This document shows, in pieces, positions 8,611 through 40,398 of a DNA stretch of 50,000 bases. Made by a program: the position numbers and the translations under genes. Under the pieces are notes generated by a model that was given only the letters and a program-made list of their open reading frames with translations, was not told where the DNA came from and did not search any database. The stretch spans positions 972,501 through 1,022,500 of the forward strand of contig NZ_LJJF01000002.1 of the NCBI RefSeq assembly GCF_001625365.1, in the 5' to 3' direction. Numbering within the stretch: position 1 is the stretch's first letter; each line of letters starts with the position of its first letter. The stretch is from Streptomyces sp. MJM8645 (lineage in GTDB: Bacteria > Actinomycetota > Actinomycetes > Streptomycetales > Streptomycetaceae).

Positions 8611-8802
8611 CTACCGGCGGCCGCGGGCCGGTGCGGGGTTGAGCTTGGCGCTGAGCACCGACAGGAAGGTCGGGAGCCTGTCCACCGCGGTCTTGGGGAC
8701 GGGGGTGACCTGGACGGTGTCCCGGACCACGTCCTGCACGACGAGCTTGTAGGTGCCGCCCTCCTCGACGAGTTCGGCGGCGTAGAGCAGTGTTTCTTCC
8801 AC
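8611..8802 (-). CDS. Hypothetical 63-aa protein, last gene of the NRPS operon
   Basis: The GTG start at 8802 is preceded by GGAGGG at 8-base spacing, which supports a real gene. The protein starts MEETLLYAAELVEEGGTYKL and has alternating beta-like stretches (YKLVVQDVV, TVQVTPVP) and a basic end. It has no signal peptide, cysteines or membrane helix. I do not recognise a family. It lies 34 bases after the SRPBCC gene on the same strand and ends before the shared hairpin terminator, so it is probably co-transcribed with the peptide genes. A modified precursor peptide is unlikely because it lacks an obvious leader-core layout. Confidence 0.6.
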   Translation of the reverse strand: MEETLLYAAELVEEGGTYKLVVQDVVRDTVQVTPVPKTAVDRLPTFLSVLSAKLNPAPARGRR

Positions 8803-8836
8803 CAGGGGTCCCTCCGGTTGTCTGTCGTACGGCGGG

Positions 8837-9574
8837 TCAGGAGCCGTTGAGCCAGGCGTTCCACGCCTTGGTCGCCTGCTCCTCGTCCGCTCCCCCGGCG
8901 AACAGGTGGTGGCCCAGCCAGATCGGCCAGTTCCAGGAGCTGCCGTTGTAGAACCGGTACAGGGTGTCCGGGCCGCGCAGACCGATGAAGTCGGGGCTCA
9001 GGTAGTCCACGACCACCTCTTCCGGGCCGCCGTCCGCACCCGGGAGGTCGAGTGACAGCCGGTCGCCGACGGCCGTGTCGTCGGCGAGGCCGAGGCGCCG
9101 GCGCAGCGTGGCGAAGTCGGCGGGGTCGGCGGTCGGTCCGGGCCGGGCGGCCTTGACGTAGACGGCGGTGCGGTCGGCGAAGTGCGTCAGGTACTGGGCG
9201 AGGCTGTGCTGGTAGAGGTCGACGTGCTTCTCGGCCGCGTCCGCCCTGGTGTCCCAGCCGTCGTCGACGACGCCCTCGTGCACCCAGTGGATCCCCATCC
9301 GCAGGTGGCTCGACGTGCCGTCGGCCGCCTCGATGTGGTAGCTGAGGGTGTTCGAGAAGCCGCCGTCCCTGGTCGCCCGGACGGCGAAGTGGTGCGGCGG
9401 TTCCCAGGCCACGACGGTGCCGCCGCCGCGGGAGACCGTCCCGCCGACGTGCGGCTCGACCTCCATGGGGTACAGCCAGCTGAGGTTGCCGGCCCCGGTG
9501 GCGATCGCCTGCCAGACCTGGTGCGGTGCGGCGGGCAGGTCCTGTTCCCGGCGCACCTGGAACTCTCGGGCCAT
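8837..9574 (-). CDS. SRPBCC (START/AHSA1-like) domain protein
   Basis: The 245-aa protein starts MAREFQVRREQDLPAAPHQV, with the typical SRPBCC opening (beta strand, then PAAPHQVWQAIAT), followed by WLYPMEVEPHVGG and VVAWEPPHHFAVRA, the pocket strands of Aha1-like proteins, and a C-terminal helix HVDLYQHSLAQYLTHF near residue 135. The last about 80 residues are an extra module ending in a tryptophan-rich stretch (NGSSWNWPIWLGHHLF). The ATG at 9574 is chosen because AGGAGA precedes it at 7 bases. The fold binds hydrophobic ligands and appears as cyclases, aromatases or carrier proteins. Its place directly after the P450 suggests it acts on the peptide or assists the oxidation, but this is inference. 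It could also be a self-protection or stress protein. Confidence 0.8.
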   Translation of the reverse strand: MAREFQVRREQDLPAAPHQVWQAIATGAGNLSWLYPMEVEPHVGGTVSRGGGTVVAWEPPHHFAVRATRDGGFSNTLSYHIEAADGTSSHLRMGIHWVHEGVVDDGWDTRADAAEKHVDLYQHSLAQYLTHFADRTAVYVKAARPGPTADPADFATLRRRLGLADDTAVGDRLSLDLPGADGGPEEVVVDYLSPDFIGLRGPDTLYRFYNGSSWNWPIWLGHHLFAGGADEEQATKAWNAWLNGS

Positions 9575-9597
9575 GATCGGTTCTCCTTCGCAGTCGA

Positions 9598-9661
9598 TGG
9601 TCTTGTCGTTCGGTGGTCTTGTCGTTCGACGGGCTTGTCGTCCGACGAGGTTGTCGTTCAG
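9598..9661 (-). repeat. Four tandem 16-bp repeats between P450 and SRPBCC genes
   Basis: Four imperfect copies of TGGTCTTGTCGTTCGG (plus-strand reading) lie head to tail: 9598-9613, 9614-9629, 9630-9645 and 9646-9661. The first two differ at one base. The last copy includes the P450 stop codon (9658-9660). The array fills most of the 83-base gap before the SRPBCC start. Confidence 0.85.
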
Positions 9662-10923
9662 TAGGTGAGCGGCAGTGCGCACAGGTGCCGTTGCAGCGGG
9701 TTGGGCCGCCAGTCGAGGGCCGTCCCGTCGGCGAGTGCGAGGCCCGGGAGCCTGCGGACCAGGGTGCCGACCGCCAGTTCGGTCTGGAGCTTGGCGAGCG
9801 GTCCGCCGAGGCAGAAGTGCGGGCCCGTGCCGAAGGTCAGGTGCCGGTTGCGGGTGCGCGCCAGGTCGAGTCGGTCGGGGTCCTCGAAGCGGTCCTCGTC
9901 GCGGTTGGCCGCGCTGAGGAACAGGTACACCAGCTCGCCCTCGCGCAGCGTCCGCCCGCCGATCTCGACGTCCTGCGCGACGACCCGGACGATCGCCTGG
10001 GTCGGCGTGTCGTAGCGGGCCAGCTCCTCGACGGCGGTGCGGATCAGCGCCGGGTCCTCGCGCAGCCGGGCCAGCTGGTCGGGGTGGCGCAGCAGGGCGA
10101 GGGTGCCGTTGCCGATCAGGTTGGCGGTGGTCTCGTCCCCGGCGGTGATGAGGACGAAGCAGGTGGACAGCAGTTCGGAGTCGGTGAGCCGGTCGTCCGT
10201 GGCCTGGGTGGTGACCAGGGCGCTGATCAGGTCGTCGCCCGGATCCTCGCGGCGCTGCCGGATGAGCCGGGACAGGTACTCCTCGTACTGGTCGACGGCG
10301 GCCTCGGCCTGCTCGATGTCGGCGGTCAGGTTGCCGATCCGGCGGAACCAGGTCTTGACTTCGGGGCGGTCCTCGGGCGGGATGCCGAACAGCTCGCAGG
10401 CGACGGCCAGGGGCAGCGGGGAGGCGACCGCCTCGATGAAGTCCATGGCGGGCCCCTGGGCCACGGCTCGGTCGATCAGGTCGTCGACGACCGTCTGGAT
10501 GCCGTCCCGCAGGGCCTCGACCCGCCGGGCGGTGAACGCCCGGTTGACGAGCTTGCGCAGCCGGGCGTGGTCCGGCGGGTCGGTGTTGGTCATCACCCGG
10601 CCGAGCCGGTCGGTGAGCCGGCTCAGGGCCTTCAGGTTGCCGCCCAGGCCGCTGAGGGCCCGGGTCATCCGGTCCCGGTCGTTCGACAGGCGCAGGTCGC
10701 CCAGGGCGGCGTCGATGTCGGCGTACCGGGTGAGGTACCAGATGCCCTGGTCGCTGCGGTGGACCGGGCTCTCGCGCCGCATGCGGGCGTAGAACGGGTA
10801 CGGGTCGCGGCGGGCCTCGGGCGTGTACAGGGCCGCGGCGAGGTCGCCGGACGGCCCGGCCGGGCCCGCAGTGGCACGGGCCTCGGCCGGGGCGTCGGTG
10901 CCGAGGGTGTCGGTGGAGGTCAC
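9658..10923 (-). CDS. Cytochrome P450, candidate for proline-to-Ahp oxidation
   Basis: Soluble bacterial P450 of 421 aa. Visible motifs are the I-helix ITAGDETTANL (about residues 250-260), the K-helix ELAR, and the heme loop FGTGPHFCLGG with Cys371. The GTG start lies 10 bases after the MbtH stop; a GGAAG is about 13 bases upstream, a little far. Within an NRPS operon such enzymes oxidise a carrier-bound amino acid or the released peptide. Because the NRPS is predicted to incorporate proline at position 4 of an Ahp-depsipeptide-like sequence, the best hypothesis is oxidation at the proline delta carbon, opening the ring to the semialdehyde and reclosing it on the next amide nitrogen to give Ahp, as shown for the crocapeptin P450. 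Beta-hydroxylation of the aromatic residue is the alternative. Confidence 0.93.
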   Translation of the reverse strand: MTSTDTLGTDAPAEARATAGPAGPSGDLAAALYTPEARRDPYPFYARMRRESPVHRSDQGIWYLTRYADIDAALGDLRLSNDRDRMTRALSGLGGNLKALSRLTDRLGRVMTNTDPPDHARLRKLVNRAFTARRVEALRDGIQTVVDDLIDRAVAQGPAMDFIEAVASPLPLAVACELFGIPPEDRPEVKTWFRRIGNLTADIEQAEAAVDQYEEYLSRLIRQRREDPGDDLISALVTTQATDDRLTDSELLSTCFVLITAGDETTANLIGNGTLALLRHPDQLARLREDPALIRTAVEELARYDTPTQAIVRVVAQDVEIGGRTLREGELVYLFLSAANRDEDRFEDPDRLDLARTRNRHLTFGTGPHFCLGGPLAKLQTELAVGTLVRRLPGLALADGTALDWRPNPLQRHLCALPLTY

Positions 10924-10933
10924 GTCGGCCGCG

Positions 10934-11149
10934 CTACTTCCTGGCGTCCATGGCGTCGGCGAGGCTCCTGGGCCGCATGTCGGTCCAGGACTGCTCGACG
11001 TACTCCAGGCAGGCGGCGTGGCTGTCGGGGCCGTGGGCGACGGTCCAGCCCTCGGGGACGTCGGCGAACTGCGGCCACAGCGAGTGCTGGTTCTCCTGGT
11101 TGACGAGCACGAGGAAGGTGGCGTCCTGGTCGTCGAACGGGTTGGTCAT
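10934..11149 (-). CDS. MbtH-like protein
   Basis: The 71-aa protein shows the family pattern: NPFDD near the start, LVLVNQENQHSLWPQF, then VPEGWTVAHGP and a C-terminal SWTDMRPRSL. MbtH-like proteins bind adenylation domains and are needed for the folding or activity of many NRPS A domains. The ATG follows the NRPS stop by three bases and its AGGAGG lies inside the 3' end of the NRPS gene, so translation is coupled and the partner is evidently the 8006-aa NRPS. Confidence 0.97.
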   Translation of the reverse strand: MTNPFDDQDATFLVLVNQENQHSLWPQFADVPEGWTVAHGPDSHAACLEYVEQSWTDMRPRSLADAMDARK

Positions 11150-11152
11150 GGG

Positions 11153-35173
<24,021 letters not shown>

Positions 35174-35281
35174 GGGGGTACCTCCAGGAATGTGGGCAGG
35201 CGTGAGGACGCGCCGGGGCGCGCCGACCGCGGTGGCGTCACGCGGTCGGCGGGCGGGTGGCGGGTGGCGCGGCTGCTGCGG

Positions 35282-37585
35282 TCAGGCGGCGAGTTCGCCG
35301 GCCTGGAGCTGCCAGAGGGATGCGTAGAGTCCGTGCCGGGCGAGGAGTTCGTCGTGGGTGCCCTGTTCGGCCACGACGCCGCCCTTGTCCATGACGTAGA
35401 TCCGGTCGGCGTGGCGGACGGTGGAGAGCCGGTGGGCGATGATGACCATCGTCCGGTCGACCGCGAAGCCGCGGAGCGTGCGCTGGATGGCGGCCTCGGT
35501 CTCGTTGTCCACGGCGGAGGTGGCCTCGTCGAGGATGACGACCGGCGCGTCCTTGAGGATCGCGCGGGCCAGGGCGATCCGCTGCCGCTGGCCGCCCGAG
35601 AGCGCGGCGCCGCGTTCGCCGATCACCGTGTCGTAGCCGTCCGGCAGCGTCGCGATGAAGGTGTGCGCCTCGGCCGTCGCGGCCGCTTCGACGACGGCCT
35701 CGTCCGAGGCGGCGAAGCTGCCGTAGCGGATGTTGTCGGCGATGCTGCCGTCGAAGAGGAACGGGTCCTGGGCGACGAACCCGATCGCGTCGCGCAGGTC
35801 CCGGCGCGGCACGTCGGACACGTCCCGCCCGTCGAGCAACACGGCGCCGGACTCAGCGTCCTGGAAGCGCATCAGCAGCTTGGCGACGGTCGTCTTGCCG
35901 GAGCCGGTGGCGCCGACGAGGGCGGTGACCTGCCCGGCGGGGATGGTCAGCGAGAGGTTCTCCAGCGCCGGCGGCCGGCCGGGGTAGGCGAAGGTCACGT
36001 CGTCGAGGACGATCTCGCCCTGGACCTTCTCGACGTCGAGCGGTCCGCCGGTGCCTTCGGCCTCGACGGGCAGGGCCCGCAGCCGCTGGACCCGGTCGTA
36101 GGCGGCCAGGGTGCGCTGGTACTGGTCGACGATGCCGCCGAGCCGGCTCATCCGGAACAGCACCATCTGGGGCAGCCCGATCAACGGGCTGAACACCTCG
36201 AAGCGCAGCGTGCCGTTGAGCACCGCGCGGCCGCCGACCAGCAGGGTGCCGGCCATCGAGGCGGTCGTGCAGGCCCGGACGGTCTCGGCGTGGCGGATCG
36301 TGCTCCGGTCGGTCTGGTGCCGGCTGTCCTGGGCGACCGCGCTCAACCCGTCGATGCGTTCGGCCTCGTAGTCCTCGGTGCAGAAGCTCTTGACGGTGGC
36401 ACCGGCCTCCAGCGTGTTGACCAGCTGGCTGTGCAGCCGGGCCCGGTGCTCACCGGAGACGGCGTAGTCGCCCGCGACCTTCTCCTGGTAGCGGAAGGAG
36501 AGCCAGGCGATGACCGGGATGGGCAGGAACGCGATCCAGGCGATCTGCGGCGCCATCAGCAGGAACACCGGCACCAGGATGGCCAGACTGGTGCCCAGGT
36601 GCAGCACGTCGTTGGCCGAGGTCGCGAAGAACGCGCCCAGCTGACCGACGTCCTCGGTGAGCACACCGGCCACCCGGCTGGTCCGCTCGCCCTCCAGGTG
36701 CCGCAGTTCGAGGTGCTGCACGTGGGCGTACGTCCGGCTGCGCCAGTCGTGCTCGATGTCCTGGCCGAGCGCGCGCCACTGGAGGTTCGACGCGTACGAC
36801 AGGCCCGCCACGGCGGCGCAGGCGGCCGCCACCAGCCCGGCCAGACCCCAGAGTTGGGCGGACGCGGTGGCCAGGCCGAGGCTGACCAGCGGCGCGGCCT
36901 CGCCCTTGATGAGCACCAGTCCCGTCCAGCCGAGGAAGGTGCCCAGCGCCATCTCCGAGACCTGGCAGGCGACCGACAGCGCGCAGGCGCGGCGCAGCCG
37001 TCGGCGGTGCGGTCCGACGATCTCCAGCAGGGGGTGGCGTTCGGCTCCGGCCCCGGACAGCTCCCGGGTCGTGTCGACCGTCCGGCGCCAGGCCTTCCGG
37101 GCGACGGCCGCGGTCGCCGCCGCCACGCCGCCCAGCGCGACCAGCTGCCTGCTCAGCGCCGACCCGCGGATCAGCGCGACGGCGGCCGCCACGCCGCCCC
37201 CGACGGCGAGCACGGGGCGCACGACGACGCCGCGGTCCACCCGCGGAGCCGGTTGGGCGCCGGGCCGGTCGGGCGCCTGGTGTCCCGCGCCGGCCGGGCC
37301 CTGCGCGACCAGGGTGACGGCTCTGCGGACGATCCGGCCGACGTCCGTGGCACTCACCCGCGCGTCGTGCCGGACGAGGACCCCACCGGTGACCGGGCTG
37401 GCCTGCGCCTCGCTGATCCCGGGGACGCGCCGCAGGGCCGCGGCGAGGACTTCGGCCGTCCGGGGCCGCCCGACGACCAGCTTGACGTCCCAGCGCTGCC
37501 GGCCCGGAATGACCGAGCGCGGGCGCACGTCCGCTTCCACGTCCACGGAGCGGTATCCGGCTGCGGCACCCAGCAGAGAGGGCAT
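35282..37585 (-). CDS. ABC exporter (fused membrane and ATPase) with N-terminal HMA-like domain
   Basis: The protein of 767 aa has three parts. Residues about 30-100 (DVKLVVGRPRTAEVLAAALR, then GISEAQASPVTGGVLVRHD) have the beta-alpha-beta-beta-alpha-beta layout of heavy-metal-associated domains but no CxxC. A hydrophobic stretch follows near 125-165, then the six-helix exporter domain (about 190-480) and the ATPase with Walker A VGATGSGKTT, signature LSGGQRQRIA, Walker B VVILDEATSAVD and the H-loop IIAHRLS. It probably exports the peptide product, given its place directly upstream of the NRPS. The ATG at 37585 is preferred because AGGTGAT lies 9 bases before it; a GTG 12 bases upstream is the alternative. 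The N-terminal domain is unusual for a peptide exporter. Confidence 0.9.
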   Translation of the reverse strand: MPSLLGAAAGYRSVDVEADVRPRSVIPGRQRWDVKLVVGRPRTAEVLAAALRRVPGISEAQASPVTGGVLVRHDARVSATDVGRIVRRAVTLVAQGPAGAGHQAPDRPGAQPAPRVDRGVVVRPVLAVGGGVAAAVALIRGSALSRQLVALGGVAAATAAVARKAWRRTVDTTRELSGAGAERHPLLEIVGPHRRRLRRACALSVACQVSEMALGTFLGWTGLVLIKGEAAPLVSLGLATASAQLWGLAGLVAAACAAVAGLSYASNLQWRALGQDIEHDWRSRTYAHVQHLELRHLEGERTSRVAGVLTEDVGQLGAFFATSANDVLHLGTSLAILVPVFLLMAPQIAWIAFLPIPVIAWLSFRYQEKVAGDYAVSGEHRARLHSQLVNTLEAGATVKSFCTEDYEAERIDGLSAVAQDSRHQTDRSTIRHAETVRACTTASMAGTLLVGGRAVLNGTLRFEVFSPLIGLPQMVLFRMSRLGGIVDQYQRTLAAYDRVQRLRALPVEAEGTGGPLDVEKVQGEIVLDDVTFAYPGRPPALENLSLTIPAGQVTALVGATGSGKTTVAKLLMRFQDAESGAVLLDGRDVSDVPRRDLRDAIGFVAQDPFLFDGSIADNIRYGSFAASDEAVVEAAATAEAHTFIATLPDGYDTVIGERGAALSGGQRQRIALARAILKDAPVVILDEATSAVDNETEAAIQRTLRGFAVDRTMVIIAHRLSTVRHADRIYVMDKGGVVAEQGTHDELLARHGLYASLWQLQAGELAA

Positions 37586-37721
37586 GTGTACGATCACCTG
37601 TTTGCGGAGGTCGCGAGGAAGACCGTCACGGGCACGACGGGATCGCTGCGACGAAGTGGGAATTCTTGAGGGGAAACTGCTGCTGCCGAAAGGCCCGCAG
37701 CCGGCCGCCGCGCGGGAGCCG

Positions 37722-37742
37722 CATTCCGAATCGACCGGAATG
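37722..37742. promoter_or_regulatory. Inverted repeat upstream of the exporter gene, possible operator
   Basis: CATTCCG (37722-37728) and CGGAATG (37736-37742) form perfect 7-base arms with a 7-base spacer, in the 194-base gap between the DUF5132-like gene and the exporter. Two-fold symmetry over 21 bases suits a dimeric repressor. Confidence 0.4.
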
Positions 37743-37779
37743 TGCGCTCACGCGGCGGCCGGGGTCGCCGGGCAGACCG

Positions 37780-38136
37780 TCAGTGCACCTTGCCGGCGCC
37801 GGCGCCCACGCGGATCTTCGGGCTCCTCGCCTCGGCTTCGGCCCGGGCGGCGGCCTCGTCCTTCCCGCTGCTCGGGGCGGCGCCCTCGGCGGCGCGCTGG
37901 CCGTCACCCGAGGGGGCTGCGCCGTCGCCGGCGGAGACCTGCGCCGCCACCACCTCGGCGGCCACCTCGGCCGCGAGGTCGTGGATGTTCTCTCCGGCCT
38001 CGTGGGCCGCCTTCTTCACCTCAAGGACGAGGCCGACGGACGTCTTGACGACGCCTCGCACCAGCGGCTTGAGGAGACGCTTGGCCAGTGGCGCGACGAT
38101 GAGGCCGACCAGGAAGGGCGGTACTAGGGGCGGCAT
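37780..38136 (-). CDS. DUF5132-like small membrane protein
   Basis: The protein of 118 aa starts MPPLVPPFLVGLIVAPLAKR, with one hydrophobic segment, then KPLVRGVVKTSVGLVLEVKK, an amphipathic helix, and an Ala/Glu-rich tail from about residue 45. The layout matches DUF5132-type proteins and recalls the mycobacterial PacL accessory proteins, which are small membrane proteins next to P1B metal ATPases. The comparison to PacL is by architecture only. It lies upstream of the exporter on the same strand with a 194-base gap, and the exporter carries an HMA-like domain, so a functional pairing is plausible. Confidence 0.65.
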   Translation of the reverse strand: MPPLVPPFLVGLIVAPLAKRLLKPLVRGVVKTSVGLVLEVKKAAHEAGENIHDLAAEVAAEVVAAQVSAGDGAAPSGDGQRAAEGAAPSSGKDEAAARAEAEARSPKIRVGAGAGKVH

Positions 38137-38448
38137 GATGCTCCATCCTCTCTACGCGGACGTATGACAGGGACCCCGGGCAACTGCGGACGCACCGGAG
38201 CACCGCACGACTAGGCGGACGGAAGCACCCGACTGCGGAATTCGACGTTCCCCGCCGGATTTCCCGCCGGAATGAATTCCGCACTCGATGGATCAACCGC
38301 CCGCTCTCGCTTCACCGTAGTCGAGCCGGGCCCGTCGAAGCCAAACCTTCCCATCCGGTTTCACTCGTGCGAGTGCTCTCGGCCCGTTTTTGTAGCTCGG
38401 ATTAACGAACAAATACCCACCCGACAATCCACTTATATTCTTTTTTAC
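38137..38448. promoter_or_regulatory. Promoter region of the peptide operon with nested repeats
   Basis: This 312-base gap has no gene. Its far end (about 38389-38450) is AT-rich. On the minus strand TTGTCG, a 16-base spacer and TTAATC (about 38400-38425) form a possible promoter. A perfect palindrome CACTCGTGCGAGTG lies at 38362-38375. Closer to the gene, 10-base arms TGCGGAATTC (38234-38243) and GAATTCCGCA (38274-38283) enclose two direct copies of a 12-base unit, TTCCCCGCCGGA (38248-38259) and TTTCCCGCCGGA (38260-38271). These look like regulator binding sites or a leader structure. Confidence 0.45.
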
Positions 38449-40188
38449 TCATTGGGGCCTGCCGAGTTCACGTGCCACCCGCCGCCGGAGGGCGGGAAAC
38501 GGCAGCCCGCCGCCGCCCAGGACCGCCTCGTGGAAGGCCCGCACCTCGAACCCGGCGCCCGGACCGGCCTCGGCCCGGACCCCGGGACCGGCCTCGGCCC
38601 ACTCCCGCAGCCGGGCGAACTCCAGATACCCCGCACGGTAGGACAGCGCCTGCCCGGGCAGGTCCGTCGAGTACCGCAGCAGGTCCGAGGCGATCTGGGC
38701 GTCCGCCTCGGTGGAGTTGGCGCGCATGAAGTCCCGCGCCTGCTCCAGCCCCATGGTGCCGAGGTTGAGCCCGGTGTCGACGACCAGGCGCTGCGCGGTG
38801 AACCGCTCCTGCGCGAGGCGCCCGTACGCGTCCCACGGGTCGTCGTAGAGGCCCATCTCCCAGCCCAGACCGGCCGCGTACTCGGCCCAGCCCTCGTTGA
38901 ACGCGCCGAACCCGGCCACTTCACGGCGCAGCCGGGGCAGCGACCGGTTCTCCGCCTGGCGGGCCAGGTGGAAGTGGTGGCCCGGAGCCAGCTCGTGGTA
39001 GATCAGCGAGGCCGCGCCCAGCAGCGACCGCCCTTCCAGCCCCGCGCCGTTGTAGCGGTAGCGCCCGACCGGGTCCGCCGCCGTGGGCTGCTGGTAGTAC
39101 CCGAACGTCAGCCCCGCCTCCAGCGCCGGATCCAGCCGGGCCAGCCCGTACGGGGCGCCCGGCAGCGCAACGAACCACCGCGGCAGCAGCGGCGCCAGCC
39201 GGTCGAGGTACCGGCGGTAGCGGGCCTCGACCTCCTCCGGCGTGCGGGCGTACAGCCGGGGCTCGCTCCGCAGCCGCTCGTGGAACTCCTCCTCGGGGCC
39301 CGGGAATCCGAGGGCGGTACGGACCTCCCGCATCCGCTCGGCCAGTTCGCGGCACTGCTCGCGGCCGAGCTCGTGCAGCCGCTCGGGCGGCGTCCCACCG
39401 CCCGTGTGCGTCCGGACGAACTCCCGGTACGCCTCCTCACCGCCTTCGTACCGCGCCCAGCCCACGGCCTGCGGCGCCTCGCGCAGCTGGTCCGGACCGT
39501 CGACGGCGGCGAGCAGGCCGTCGAAGGCCGGCAGCAACTCGGCTTCCACCAGCCGCCGCACGCCGTCTCGGACCCGTCCGCACTCGGCCGGCCCCAGCCC
39601 GCCCAGCCGGCCCTCGTCCACCTCCACGCGCTCCGCCACCGACGCCCGCAGGCCCGCGAGGGTGGCGCGCACCCCGGGCAGGGCCGGGGCGGGCACCCGG
39701 AAGCCGCGCACGGCCTGCCCCGCCGCCTTGTCGCCGATCGAGCCGACCACCCGGGCCAGCTCACGCACGAGCACCAAGTACCTTTCGGCGTCGGATGGTT
39801 GGTCGAAGCGGTGGGGCCGCAGGGCGGCATCGACGTACTGCGACAACGGGAACAGCCGGTACGGCGTGACGGCGGGCGTCAGCCAGTAGCAGCGGTGGGC
39901 CCGCAGCTCCTGCTCGGCCGACCCGACGAGGAAGGCGGCCGTATCGGCATCGGCGCCGCAGAGCCCCGCGCCGTCGAGCGCCCGGACCCCCTCCACGACC
40001 ACCCGGACCCGCTCCACGACGCCCGTGGCGAACCGCGCCCGCTCCTCGGCCTCGGCCGGCGACTCCCTCGGCAGCGACTCGACCGGGAGCCCCTGCCGGG
40101 CCCGCAGCAGCGGGTCGCGCTCCAGCAGGAACTCCCAGTAGCGGTCCGCCAGCCGACCGATCTCCCGGCCCGGTTCATTCGTCCTCAT
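38449..40188 (-). CDS. DUF885 family protein, putative zinc metallopeptidase
   Basis: The 579-aa protein is a full-length DUF885 member. The active-site motif YHELAPGHHFHLARQ (near residue 397) corresponds to HExxPGHH in the family, and downstream FNEGWAEYAAGLGWEMG supplies the conserved glutamate. Helical N-terminal half, no signal peptide. DUF885 proteins resemble M3-like zinc peptidases; the substrate is unknown. The ATG at 40188 is chosen because the family-like start MRTNEPGREIGRLADRYWEF begins there and AGGA lies 8-9 bases upstream; the open frame continues far upstream only as antisense noise under the transporter gene. It is divergent from the peptide uptake operon (210-base gap) and could act on imported peptides, which is inference. 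Confidence 0.88.
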   Translation of the reverse strand: MRTNEPGREIGRLADRYWEFLLERDPLLRARQGLPVESLPRESPAEAEERARFATGVVERVRVVVEGVRALDGAGLCGADADTAAFLVGSAEQELRAHRCYWLTPAVTPYRLFPLSQYVDAALRPHRFDQPSDAERYLVLVRELARVVGSIGDKAAGQAVRGFRVPAPALPGVRATLAGLRASVAERVEVDEGRLGGLGPAECGRVRDGVRRLVEAELLPAFDGLLAAVDGPDQLREAPQAVGWARYEGGEEAYREFVRTHTGGGTPPERLHELGREQCRELAERMREVRTALGFPGPEEEFHERLRSEPRLYARTPEEVEARYRRYLDRLAPLLPRWFVALPGAPYGLARLDPALEAGLTFGYYQQPTAADPVGRYRYNGAGLEGRSLLGAASLIYHELAPGHHFHLARQAENRSLPRLRREVAGFGAFNEGWAEYAAGLGWEMGLYDDPWDAYGRLAQERFTAQRLVVDTGLNLGTMGLEQARDFMRANSTEADAQIASDLLRYSTDLPGQALSYRAGYLEFARLREWAEAGPGVRAEAGPGAGFEVRAFHEAVLGGGGLPFPALRRRVARELGRPQ

Positions 40189-40398
40189 CCGGCCATCCTG
40201 TCGAGGACGCGCCGCCCGGCCACCCCGGTCCGCGGACAATCGGCCACAGCATCCCCCTAACGGGTGAACCGGATCGGCCCCCGCCACCCGCGCCCCCTTC
40301 CGCCCGCCAAGGCGGCACACGGCCAAGACCTTTCGAACAGGCTTGCCGTACAGGTGAGTTGACTCGCCATCGTCAGCACTCGGTGGCACCATGACGCC

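Noticed and set aside
8611..8802. Reading the 63-aa gene as a RiPP precursor
   Set aside because: It has no leader-core layout, no Cys/Ser/Thr-rich core and no RiPP modification enzyme nearby.
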